A stretch of DNA of 36,092 nt from Aquificota bacterium. Lineage in GTDB: Bacteria; Aquificota; Aquificia; Aquificales; QOAS01. Every line of letters begins with the position of its first letter. Positions within the stretch are counted from its first letter, which is position 1. This document shows positions 23,790-31,126 of the stretch, piece after piece. The stretch is taken from contig JAADCT010000032.1 of assembly GCA_013154305.1 (NCBI GenBank), positions 1-36,092 on the forward strand, read 5' to 3'. The notes below the pieces were generated by a model. It was given only the letters and a program-made list of their open reading frames with translations, was not told where the DNA came from and searched no databases. The position numbers and the translations under genes were made by a program.

Positions 23790-23812
23790 CCCCTCGGCGG
23801 CTCCCAACCTCC

Positions 23813-23831
23813 CGTTCCCTCAAAGGGAACG
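23813..23831 (+). terminator. Hairpin after frr
   Basis: CGTTCCCT (23813-23820), CAA, AGGGAACG (23824-23831) is a perfect 8-bp stem 23 bp after the frr stop. No T-run follows on the plus strand, so termination may be Rho-dependent or weak, or the stem may protect the 3' end. The rest of the gap up to 23911 shows no gene. Confidence 0.4.
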
Positions 23832-23911
23832 AAAAACCAAAATCCTTCCGCCCGAAAAAAGAATTCTCCGAAAGGAAGGGTCTTCGACGAACTTTTTAAA
23901 ACTAAGTAGAG

Positions 23912-23937
23912 AAAAAAAAGACCTTTAAAGGGAAGGT
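23912..23937 (-). terminator. Rho-independent terminator overlapping the rpmI stop
   Basis: On the minus strand ACCTT (23937-23933) pairs with AAGGT (23925-23921) around the stop codon, followed by C and eight T (23919-23912). The stem is short, but the T tract is strong. It ends the infC-rpmI unit before rplT, which is absent here. Confidence 0.5.
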
Positions 23938-24143
23938 TCTATCATCTTGACGAGCTTTTCGTAGCGGGGGTGTTTTTTGTCCATGATTACGGCCTTGCGG
24001 GCCTGACGCTTGTACTTTTTGTCCTTCCTCAGGGCGTAGTGGGAGTAGCCGCCCTTCCACCTCTTAATCTTTCCCTTTTTGGTCAACTTAATCCTTTTGG
24101 CCAAACTGCGGTTGGTTTTTACCTTTCCGCCTACCCTGGGCAT
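23925..24143 (-). CDS. rpmI: 50S ribosomal protein L35 (bL35)
   Basis: This is a small basic large-subunit protein of 72 residues (usual ~65). It starts MPRVGGKVKTNRSLAKR and contains KRIKLTKKGKIKRWKGGYSHYALRKDKKYKRQAR, the L35 core, with about one third Lys/Arg. It ends with a helix RYEKLVKMIE. GGAGGT lies 7 nt before ATG 24143. It follows infC by 33 bp, as in the widespread infC-rpmI-rplT operon, but rplT does not follow. Instead a terminator overlaps its stop codon. Confidence 0.93.
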   Translation of the reverse strand: MPRVGGKVKTNRSLAKRIKLTKKGKIKRWKGGYSHYALRKDKKYKRQARKAVIMDKKHPRYEKLVKMIEPSL

Positions 24144-24176
24144 AACCTTACCTCCGAAGCCTTAGCATTTTAACAC

Positions 24177-24701
24177 CTACTTCTTCTTTTTGGGCGCGAA
24201 AACCGCTATCATAAAGCGTCCCTCTTTGGAGGGCTTTTTTTCGAGCTCGCCGTATTCGGCCGCGTCCTCGGCAAAGCGCTGAACGAGCCTTTCCCCGAGC
24301 TCCGGCCTGATGTTTTCCCGACCGCGGAATATTATCCGAAGTTTGACCTTGTTCCCCTCCTCGAGGAACTCTTTGAGCTGTTTGAGCTTTACCTGATAGT
24401 CGTGCTCCTCGATGCCGACGCGCATTTTGAGCTCTTTGACCTCTATGGTTTTTTGCTTTTTCTTGGCCTCCTTGGCCTTTTTCTTCATTTCGTACTTGAA
24501 CTTTCCGTAGTCGGCTATCTTGCAGACCGGAGGCTTGGCGTTGGGTGCTATTTCGATTAAGTCGAGACCCTTTTCTTCGGCCAAGGCCAGGGCCTCCCGG
24601 ATGGGCATAATGCCGAGGTTTTGACCGTTTTCGTCGATGACCCTTACCTCTCTGGCGCGAATTTGCCGATTAACCCTGTACCTCTTTTCCAGCGAACTCA
24701 G
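24177..24701 (-). CDS. infC: Translation initiation factor IF-3 with a predicted CTG start
   Basis: IF-3 prevents subunit joining and proofreads start-codon choice. From CTG 24701 the protein has 174 residues, the normal length. It begins LSSLEKRYRVNRQIRAREVRVIDENGQ. Beginning instead at the first ATG (24608) would remove the conserved N-domain strand (RVNxxIRxxEVRVI). Between an in-frame TGA just upstream and the RVN motif there is no ATG, GTG or TTG. The Shine-Dalgarno GGGAGGGG (24715-24708) is 6 nt from CTG 24701. The C-domain (about 85-174) has EVKELKMRVGIEEHDYQVKLKQLKEFLEEGNKVKL and ENIRPELGERLVQRF. E. coli infC starts with AUU for autoregulation; the same logic may apply here. It is followed by rpmI. 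Confidence 0.9.
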   Translation of the reverse strand: MSSLEKRYRVNRQIRAREVRVIDENGQNLGIMPIREALALAEEKGLDLIEIAPNAKPPVCKIADYGKFKYEMKKKAKEAKKKQKTIEVKELKMRVGIEEHDYQVKLKQLKEFLEEGNKVKLRIIFRGRENIRPELGERLVQRFAEDAAEYGELEKKPSKEGRFMIAVFAPKKKK

Positions 24702-24707
24702 CTTTAA

Positions 24708-24716
24708 CCCCTCCCT
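24708..24716 (-). promoter_or_regulatory. Strong Shine-Dalgarno that fixes the non-AUG infC start
   Basis: AGGGAGGGG on the minus strand lies six bases (TTAAAG) before CTG 24701-24699. The next CTG in frame is nine bases further and less well placed. This supports CUG as the initiation codon. Confidence 0.6.
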
Positions 24717-24735
24717 TCAAAGTTTTTTGGAAATA

Positions 24736-25233
24736 TTATCTCCAAAGGGTGCGGTTGAATTCTCCCAACTTGTCCAAAAAGTTGACGTAGACCTCGGCGG
24801 GAAACTTCTTCCTCAGGTCGTAACGGTCGAGCTCCTCCTCCAAAAGGGAGCACTGGAGGTTAATGTACTCCTTTAAAAGTTCCAACCTTTGGGAAAACTC
24901 CTCTATCGGGGAGAGGTCCACCATTCCGCCGGGGGGAACCGACTTTTGAACGACCAGTTTGAGGATGGTAAACTCCAACTCCTCCCAGAGGTTTTCCAGC
25001 CGGTCGCGCATAAAACGGATGTGCTTTAAAATGGTCGCAACGCTGGCGCGGAGCTTTTCGGCCGCCGGCCTTTTTTCCTCGTCGAGGAGGGGCATGTAAC
25101 CGTCGAGCTCCTCCAGATTGTCGTTGAGGAGTTCCTCCAACTCCCTCAAAACGGCGAGGTTGAGTTCCAAACTCTTTTCGAGGCTCTTGAGGCGGGTGTA
25201 CTCCTCCAAAAGTGCCCTGTTTCCGTCAAACAT
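24736..25233 (-). CDS. Helical coiled-coil protein of unknown function
   Basis: I do not recognise the family. The 165 residues are nearly all helical, with heptad-like Leu/Glu/Lys patterns. A first long helix runs about 5-48 (LLEEYTRLKSLEKSLELNLAVLRELEELL). A second, about 55-100, includes RFMRDRLENLWEELEF. A proline/glycine break (VPPGGMVDLSP, about 99-110) is followed by a third helix and a Tyr/Phe-rich C terminus. There is no signal peptide, so it is probably cytoplasmic. It starts at ATG 25233 without Shine-Dalgarno; a TTAATAAT box lies about 15 bp upstream. It is divergent from the Ser/Thr kinase gene (76 bp). infC starts 34 bp after it, so part of infC transcription may read through from here. 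It could be a substrate or partner of the kinase; this is conjecture. Confidence 0.6.
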   Translation of the reverse strand: MFDGNRALLEEYTRLKSLEKSLELNLAVLRELEELLNDNLEELDGYMPLLDEEKRPAAEKLRASVATILKHIRFMRDRLENLWEELEFTILKLVVQKSVPPGGMVDLSPIEEFSQRLELLKEYINLQCSLLEEELDRYDLRKKFPAEVYVNFLDKLGEFNRTLWR

Positions 25234-25309
25234 TTCTAGTAGAAGAAATTATTAAAACTCCTTTTCCGCTGGCAAAGGAGCGTCATTAAACAACAAGGGT
25301 CGGACCTTT

Positions 25310-26197
25310 ATGGCCGGCGCCATTGGCAGGAAGGGAGCCGGCGCCAAAATTAATCACTTTGAAAGTTTCAAAATGGAAGCTCTATCACCGCTGAAAGGAG
25401 GGGCGGGCATCGCAATCCTGGGAAGGTTTAAACCGATTAAAAAACTGGGAGAGGGCCGCTTCGGCAAGGTTTACCTCGTCGAGGACCTGAAAACGGGAGA
25501 GGTTTACGCCCTCAAGGAGTCAAAGGACCCCCTCTTTGCCCGCCAACTCCTCGACGAGGCCCAAAACGTTTTACTCCTCCACCACCCCAACCTGGTGCGC
25601 CTGCACCACTACTTCCTTTCCAAGGACCGAAAGAGGATTTACCTCCTTTACGAGTACTGCGACGGCGGCGACCTCAAGGCGTTCGTCGAAAAACTGGGAA
25701 GACCCCTGAAGTTCGGGGAGGCCCTCGACGTCCTCTACCAGGTCGCGTCGGGTTTGGCCTACCTCCACGACCACGGTTACGTCCACCTCGACGTAAAGCC
25801 GGAAAACGTTTTGCTGAAACGCGAGGGAGAAAAGGAAGTTTGGAAGCTGGGCGACTTCGGTCTGCTCAAAACGCGGGGCTTCAGCGGCATTCTCGACGTC
25901 AAGGGTACGGTCGGCTACATAGCCCCCGAGGTCTTTAAGGGGGAAATTCACCGCAGCAGCGACGTTTTTTCCCTCGGTTGCCTGCTTTACTACATGCTCG
26001 AGGGACATCACCCCTTTAAGGCGGAGGACCCGAGGAAGGAACTGGCGCTGAACCGTAGGGGAATTATCCGCTTTCCGAAAGGGCTCGAGCCGGCCTTTCG
26101 GCCGGTCTTTGCGAAGATGGTTAAAATTAACCCCTTCCTGCGATACCGGACCGCGGGAGAACTTCTGCGCGACCTCGAAAAATTTCGCGCGGGGTAA
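25310..26197 (+). CDS. Soluble Ser/Thr protein kinase (Hanks type)
   Basis: The 295-residue protein is essentially one kinase domain. It has the Gly-loop GEGRFGKVY (47-55), Lys69 in ALKES, Glu83 in helix C, and the catalytic loop HLDVKPEN (159-166, with D161 as base; HLD replaces HRD). It also has DFG 182-184 and APE 205-207. The activation segment carries TRGFSGILDVKGTVGY. HLD rather than HRD is common in bacterial kinases lacking activation-loop phosphorylation control. There is no transmembrane or PASTA sensor part, so it acts in the cytoplasm. The first 35 residues are non-conserved; an ATG at 25373 is an alternative start, and neither has a Shine-Dalgarno. The PP2C gene follows after 6 bp. 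Confidence 0.92.
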   Translation: MAGAIGRKGAGAKINHFESFKMEALSPLKGGAGIAILGRFKPIKKLGEGRFGKVYLVEDLKTGEVYALKESKDPLFARQLLDEAQNVLLLHHPNLVRLHHYFLSKDRKRIYLLYEYCDGGDLKAFVEKLGRPLKFGEALDVLYQVASGLAYLHDHGYVHLDVKPENVLLKREGEKEVWKLGDFGLLKTRGFSGILDVKGTVGYIAPEVFKGEIHRSSDVFSLGCLLYYMLEGHHPFKAEDPRKELALNRRGIIRFPKGLEPAFRPVFAKMVKINPFLRYRTAGELLRDLEKFRAG

Positions 26198-26203
26198 AGG
26201 GCG

Positions 26204-26881
26204 ATGCTGAACGTCGAATTGGCCACCAACATGAACATCGGCGACAAGGAAAACTTTGAGGACCGCATCCTCTTTTTGGAGGAAAAGGACCAAAAGCTAT
26301 TCGCCATTGCCGACGGAATGGGCGACAGCGGTTTCGGCGCCGTGGCCGCCGAAAAGGCCCTCGAGGTTTTGGAGCGCCACTTTCCCCTCAAGGAGTTTGA
26401 CAAGGAGGAAATTGAGGAAATCTTTAAAAAGGCCAACAAGGAGGTAATGAACGCCGTCTACGAAATGGGCGGCATAAGCGGAACGACGCTCTCGGCCATG
26501 TACCTGAAGGGGGACTTCTTCATCATCGGTCACACCGGCGACAGCAAAATCTACCGCTTCCGCAAAGGGGAGCTGAAACAATTGACCGAGGACACAGTCG
26601 AGGAGAGAAAGGGCAGAAAAAAGGTCCGCGCCCTGGGAACCGACTGGAACCCGCCGGTGGTGATAAAGAAGGGTAAGGTCCTTCCGGGGGACCTCTACCT
26701 CCTCGTCTCCGACGGGATTGAAAAACTCCTCACCTTCGAGGAGCTGAAGGAATTTTTTAACGAGTACGGGGACCTCCCCGTGGGGGAAATCAGCGACCGC
26801 CTCAGCTTCCTCTTTAAGACCTCAAAGAGGAAAAAGAGCATCGACCGCGACAACATAGCCTACATCGTCTTCCGCGTTTGA
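26204..26881 (+). CDS. PP2C-family Ser/Thr protein phosphatase
   Basis: The protein has 225 residues. All metal-binding motifs of PP2C are visible: ED at 19-20 (NFEDR), DGMG 37-40 in FAIADGMGDSG, SGTTLSAMYL (92-101), GHTGDSKIYRF with D113, SDGIEKLL with D170, and RDNIAYIV with D216/N217. It would need two Mn or Mg ions and reverse phosphorylation by the adjacent kinase, with which it forms an operon (6-bp gap, weak AAAGGG ribosome-binding site). It is slightly shorter than PrpC/Stp (~240), with a short flap region. It converges with smc across 4 bp. Confidence 0.92.
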   Translation: MLNVELATNMNIGDKENFEDRILFLEEKDQKLFAIADGMGDSGFGAVAAEKALEVLERHFPLKEFDKEEIEEIFKKANKEVMNAVYEMGGISGTTLSAMYLKGDFFIIGHTGDSKIYRFRKGELKQLTEDTVEERKGRKKVRALGTDWNPPVVIKKGKVLPGDLYLLVSDGIEKLLTFEELKEFFNEYGDLPVGEISDRLSFLFKTSKRKKSIDRDNIAYIVFRV

Positions 26882-26885
26882 GGCC

Positions 26886-29800
26886 TCAGCCGGCCGCCTC
26901 CAGCAACGAGGGGTCCAGCAGGTAAACCTCCGATATTCCGCCTTTTGAAGTAACGCCGACGAGGCGGTCGGCCAGGTAGGCGACGCTCTCTCTTAGGGTG
27001 ACCACTATAAACTGCGCCTCTTTGGAGTACTTTTTGATGAGTTCGCCGACGCGGACGGCGTTGGCCTCGTCGAGGTGGGCGTCGACCTCGTCGAAGTAGT
27101 AAAAGGGGGCCGGCCGATAGCGTTGGAGGGCGAATATCAGCGAAAGGGCCGCCAGCGTCTTCTCGCCGCCCGACATCGCCTCCAGGTACTTCACCTCTTT
27201 GCCCCTCGGTTTTACGAACATGTTTATGCCCCCCGAAAGGGGGTCGTGGGGCTTTTCCAGCTCCATGTGGGCCCTTCCGCCCGGCGACAGGAAGGAAAAG
27301 ATTTCCTTAAAGTTTCGGTTTATTGCCTCAAAGGTTTCCAGGAAGATTTTGGTCTTTTTGCTCTCTATTTCGGAAATGAACTCGGTCAGGGCCCGCTTTT
27401 CGCGAAGGAGCGTTTTGTACTTTTCGTCGATTTCCGAGTAGCGTTTCCGAACCTCCTCCAGCTCCTCCTCGGCGCGGAAGTTGACGCTCCCCAGCCGCTT
27501 CAGCTCCTCCCCCACCTTCTTCAGCTCCCTTCGGAGTTCGGAAAGACCCTTTTGGGGAGGGGGCTCGGCAATCCCTTCCCCGAGCCGCTCTTTAAGCGTC
27601 TTTTCCTCCTGCTCGAGCCTCGCCAGCTCGGCCACCAACTTTTCCCTTTCGGACTTCACCTTGTCAATCTTAGCCTCGAGGAGCGCCAGTTCCCGACGGA
27701 GGTTTTCGAGTTCCCCGCGCAGTTTTTCCCGCTCGGCCAAAAGGGCCGAAATTCTCTCTCCCAAACGGTGAAACTCCGCCTTTAGCTCCTCCAACTTCCG
27801 AAGGAGTTCTTTCTCTTCCTCCTCCTTTTTAAGGAGTTCGGCCTCGAGCCTTTGTCCGAGGCGGGTGAGTTCCTCCTCCTCCCTCCCGAGGTCCTCCAAT
27901 TCCCTTTCGACCGCGGTCAGGAGCCTTTCCAGCTCCGAAAGTTGCGACCGGAGCTTTTCGAAGTCCGCTAAAACCCTCTCCCTCTCCCTTCGGAGGTCTT
28001 CGAGTCCGCTTTGGGAAATGAGCTCCAAAAGGTTTTCCTTTTGCCGCGCCAGTTCGGTTTCCCTCTCCTCCAAAAGGGTCAGTTCCTCCTGAAGGCGGTC
28101 GACCTCGGCCTCCTTTTCCTTAACCTGTTGCTTCAGGTATTCGAGGTATTCGAGTCCTTTTTGGATTTTTTCCTCAATCCTTTTGAGGCGCTGGGCGGCC
28201 GAGGCGTGGCCTTCTTCCAACTCCTTCAGCTTCCTTTTGGCGTAGTTGAGGGCACCCTCCTCGGACCAAAGTTTTTCTTTGGTCCTTTCGTAGTCCTTTT
28301 TGAGTTTTTGTTCCTTCCTTTGGAGCTCCTCCAGTTCCGACCGGAGTTCGGCCAGTTTTTGGCGGACCATCGAACCCTTGAGCAGGTCGGAGGGCTTAAA
28401 CCTTCCGCCCGTAATGGTTCCGCCCTTTTCAAAGAGCTCGCCCTCGAGGGTGACCATTCGGTAAACGCCTATTCCCAGCCGTCGGGCCGCCTCGTAGTCC
28501 TCGACCAAAACGGTGTCGCCGAAGACGAAGAGAACGGCCTTTTCCACCGCCGGGTCGTAGTCGAGCAGGCGGTAAACGAAGTCGATTACGCCCCGGGTCC
28601 GCGGCAAAAAGTCGACGCGGGGAACGCGAACGCGGTTCAGCGGTATGAAGGTCAGGCGGCCAAGGTCGTGCTTTTTTAAAAGGTCGATGCACTCCTTGGC
28701 CACCGTTTCGTCCTCGACCACTACGTAGCGCAGGCGGTTGCCGCCGGCGACCTCCACCGCGGTCAGAAATTCCTCGTCGCGGACGCGGATGAGCTCGGCC
28801 ACCGTTCCGTAAACGCCGGAAACGGCCCGCTTCAAAAAGGCGACCACCTCGTTTTCCCGGGCGGCGCTTTCGGCCTCGAGGCGGGCCACCTCGCGAAGAA
28901 GCTCCTCCCGCCGGCGGCGAACCTCCTCCAACCTTTCGTCGAGTTTTTGAAGTTTTTCCCGCAGGGCGTTAACCTCTTTAGTCTTTTCCTCGACCAGCTT
29001 TTCGAGCTTTTCCCTCTCGTAGGCCGCCTTCCCGACGAAGGAGGCCAGAAGTTCCCTCTTTTGCTCCTCGAGTTCCTTCAGGTTCTCCTCGGTCTTTTCG
29101 ACCTTGGCGTCAAGGGAGTCGAGCTCCCGCAAAAGGGCGCGTAGGCGCTCCTCCTTCTCCTTCCGCTCCTTTCGGAGTTTTTTAAGCTCCTGCTCCACTC
29201 GTCCCAGGCGGGCGGCCGCGTCGCCGAGTTTCCCCTCGAGGGACGAGATTTTTCCGTCGACCTCCGCCAGTTTTCGCCTTTCCTCCTCCAGCCTCCTTTC
29301 CAGTTCCTCCTTTTGGTTTAAAAGCTCTTCCCTTCGGGCCTCGGCCCGTTTGACTTTCTCCTCCAGGCGGAGCCTCAAGGCCGGAAGTTCCTCCAAACGG
29401 GAGCGGAGTTTTTCCACCTCCTTCGCGAGTTCCGAAAGTCTCCTTTCGAGAAACTCCCTTTGGGCCTCCAGCTTACCGGTCCGCTCGCGGTGGGGGGCCA
29501 GGAGCTCCTCCACCTCGAGGAGCTTCCCCTCGACCTCCGCGAGGAGGTTCGACAGTCGTCTCTTTTGGGTTTCGAGGCGGTTGAGCTCCCCGTCCAGGAG
29601 GGCCAGCCTCTCCCCGACGGCGGTCTTCTTCCTTTCCACCTCCTCGAGGAGTTTGAGCGTCAGCCACGCCTCGAGGAGTTTCTCCCTTTCTTTCAGCTCC
29701 CTGTAGAGGCGGAGTTTTCGGGCGTCCTCCTCGAGGGTCGAAAGCTGTTTTTTCAGCTCCTCGAGGACCAGCTTGAGCTCCTTGAGCTTTAGCTCGACCT

Positions 29801-30353
29801 CCCCCAACTCGAGGAGGGCCTTTTCCTTCTTTTCGTCAAACTCGCCGATGCCGGCGATTTCCTCGATGAGTTTACGCCGCTGGAGCGGCGTCATTTTTAA
29901 AAAGTGGATGATGTCGCCCTGCAAAACGACGTTGTAGGCGTTTTCGGTTATGCCGGCGCGGGTGAGGAGGTCCCTGACGTCCCTTTCCTTTACCGTCTTT
30001 CCGTTGATTTTGAAAACCGTCCGACCGTTGGGAAAGACCTTTCTCGAAAAGACGATTACCTCCTCGTCGACCGGAAAGGCCCCCTCGTTTCGGAAGTGGA
30101 CCTCCACCAGCGCATGGTCGGCCCTTTTGTTTCCTTTACTCCAAATGAGGTAAGAGAGGTTTTTGGCCCTCAAAACCTTCGAGGAGGCCAGTCCGAGGGC
30201 GAAACTTATGGCGTCGCCTATGTTGGACTTTCCGCTTCCGTTGGGACCGACGACGGCGACGAAACCCTCCCCGAGGGGAATTTCCCTCCTTTTGGGACCG
30301 TAGGACTTGAAACCTTCGACGACGACCTTTTCGATGTAGGCTTTGGGCGACAT
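26886..30353 (-). CDS. smc: Chromosome segregation protein SMC
   Basis: This ATPase of the condensin-like SMC-ScpAB complex has 1155 residues. The N-terminal head has Walker A GPNGSGKSN (36-44) and GDIIHFLKM. Long coiled coils follow at about 170-495 and 660-1000. The hinge lies at about 500-655, with SGVYGTVAELI, TVAKECIDLL, FIPLNRV and GTITGGRF. The C-terminal head has signature MSGGEKTLAAL (1060-1070) and Walker B YYFDEVDAHLD (about 1085-1095). The frame is open upstream to a TTG at 30407, but ATG 30353 matches the SMC N terminus (YIEKVVVEGFKSYG). Its AGGAGG is unusually close, directly touching the ATG, so initiation may be leader-dependent. It is divergent from the gene at 30468. Confidence 0.96.
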   Translation of the reverse strand: MSPKAYIEKVVVEGFKSYGPKRREIPLGEGFVAVVGPNGSGKSNIGDAISFALGLASSKVLRAKNLSYLIWSKGNKRADHALVEVHFRNEGAFPVDEEVIVFSRKVFPNGRTVFKINGKTVKERDVRDLLTRAGITENAYNVVLQGDIIHFLKMTPLQRRKLIEEIAGIGEFDEKKEKALLELGEVELKLKELKLVLEELKKQLSTLEEDARKLRLYRELKEREKLLEAWLTLKLLEEVERKKTAVGERLALLDGELNRLETQKRRLSNLLAEVEGKLLEVEELLAPHRERTGKLEAQREFLERRLSELAKEVEKLRSRLEELPALRLRLEEKVKRAEARREELLNQKEELERRLEEERRKLAEVDGKISSLEGKLGDAAARLGRVEQELKKLRKERKEKEERLRALLRELDSLDAKVEKTEENLKELEEQKRELLASFVGKAAYEREKLEKLVEEKTKEVNALREKLQKLDERLEEVRRRREELLREVARLEAESAARENEVVAFLKRAVSGVYGTVAELIRVRDEEFLTAVEVAGGNRLRYVVVEDETVAKECIDLLKKHDLGRLTFIPLNRVRVPRVDFLPRTRGVIDFVYRLLDYDPAVEKAVLFVFGDTVLVEDYEAARRLGIGVYRMVTLEGELFEKGGTITGGRFKPSDLLKGSMVRQKLAELRSELEELQRKEQKLKKDYERTKEKLWSEEGALNYAKRKLKELEEGHASAAQRLKRIEEKIQKGLEYLEYLKQQVKEKEAEVDRLQEELTLLEERETELARQKENLLELISQSGLEDLRRERERVLADFEKLRSQLSELERLLTAVERELEDLGREEEELTRLGQRLEAELLKKEEEEKELLRKLEELKAEFHRLGERISALLAEREKLRGELENLRRELALLEAKIDKVKSEREKLVAELARLEQEEKTLKERLGEGIAEPPPQKGLSELRRELKKVGEELKRLGSVNFRAEEELEEVRKRYSEIDEKYKTLLREKRALTEFISEIESKKTKIFLETFEAINRNFKEIFSFLSPGGRAHMELEKPHDPLSGGINMFVKPRGKEVKYLEAMSGGEKTLAALSLIFALQRYRPAPFYYFDEVDAHLDEANAVRVGELIKKYSKEAQFIVVTLRESVAYLADRLVGVTSKGGISEVYLLDPSLLEAAG

Positions 30354-30467
30354 CCTCCTAAAGGGAAAAGGATAAAACCCGTCGGGGAGCGCCTGCGAGC
30401 TTTCCAAAGGTCGGAGCTTGTAATAAGATTTCTAACTCCTTTCGGGAAAAACTCGGAGGTACCGAAG

Positions 30468-31112
30468 ATGACGAAGGTGGCGTGGGACTACACCCACCAG
30501 GAGTTTACGATTACCGACTACTACTACTTTTCCATCCTTCAAAGGGCCTGTAAGGAAAACGGCATTCTCGTCGACGAGGTTACCGACTGGTCCAAGCTGG
30601 CCGAATACGACGTAATCGTTTTCAACTATCCGGAAAAGCCCTTTACGCCGGAGGAGGTCGGCGACGTTAAAAAGCTGGTCGAGGCGGGTAAGCGCGTGGT
30701 CATTTTGGGCTACTACAAAAACGAGGACTTTATAGCCGACACCGTAAACTCCCTGGCGACCGCCTTCGGCCTTCGGATGAACCCCGACGAGGTTACCGAC
30801 CCCGAAAGCAACCACGGCGGCGACCCCTACTTCGTCGTAACGGGTAAGGTTTACGGCTTTAACGATGGCGTCGAGAAGCTGATGCTGGCCTGCACCCCCT
30901 CGATTTCCCTCGAAGGGGAAAACACCGAGGTCCTCATTGAGGGCGAACCTTCGGCCGTTTCCAACAAAGGTTTCAAACCCGTTTTGGGAGCCCTTTACCG
31001 CCACCCCTCCGGCGGGGAGTTTATCGTCGTCGGAACCTGCGTCTTTTGGGACAACTATTCGATTGAACGCTACTCCAACCAAAGGTTTGCCCTGAACCTC
31101 CTAAAAAGGTAA
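30468..31112 (+). CDS. GATase/GIFT-like domain protein of uncertain function
   Basis: The 214-residue protein starts VAWDYTHQEFTITDYYYFSIL. It shows an alternating beta-alpha pattern with YDVIVFNYPEKPFTPEEVGDVKKLVEAGKRVVILGYY. This layout (a 'DYSH' opening strand, a 'NP..PFS..E' turn, and a 'GGxLLLLGDY' strand) recalls the DUF4350/IFT52-GIFT type of glutamine-amidotransferase-like fold, without a catalytic Cys-His pair that I can see. The second half (FVVTGKVYGFNDGVEKLMLACTPSISL, then EFIVVGTCVFWDNYSI) is beta-rich. No signal peptide or transmembrane helix is present. GGAGGT lies 7 nt before ATG 30468, and the longer upstream frame overlaps smc and is rejected. A TAATAA box near 30421 may serve as -10. 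Confidence 0.5.
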   Translation: MTKVAWDYTHQEFTITDYYYFSILQRACKENGILVDEVTDWSKLAEYDVIVFNYPEKPFTPEEVGDVKKLVEAGKRVVILGYYKNEDFIADTVNSLATAFGLRMNPDEVTDPESNHGGDPYFVVTGKVYGFNDGVEKLMLACTPSISLEGENTEVLIEGEPSAVSNKGFKPVLGALYRHPSGGEFIVVGTCVFWDNYSIERYSNQRFALNLLKR

Positions 31113-31120
31113 GGCTTTTT
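31103..31120. terminator. Weak bidirectional terminator between convergent genes
   Basis: AAAAAG (31103-31108) and CTTTTT (31115-31120) pair across a 6-nt loop that includes the stop codon of the plus-strand gene. In either direction the stem ends in a T-run. The stem is AT-rich and only six bp, so this is tentative. Confidence 0.25.
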
Positions 31121-31126
31121 CCCCTT

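Noticed and set aside
24177-24608. infC starting at ATG 24608
   Set aside because: It would delete the conserved RVN...EVRVI strand of the N domain and has no Shine-Dalgarno; the frame upstream encodes that strand perfectly.
29904-30467. 188-codon upstream extension of the gene at 30468
   Set aside because: It runs antisense through the conserved SMC head; the ATG at 30468 has an ideal Shine-Dalgarno.
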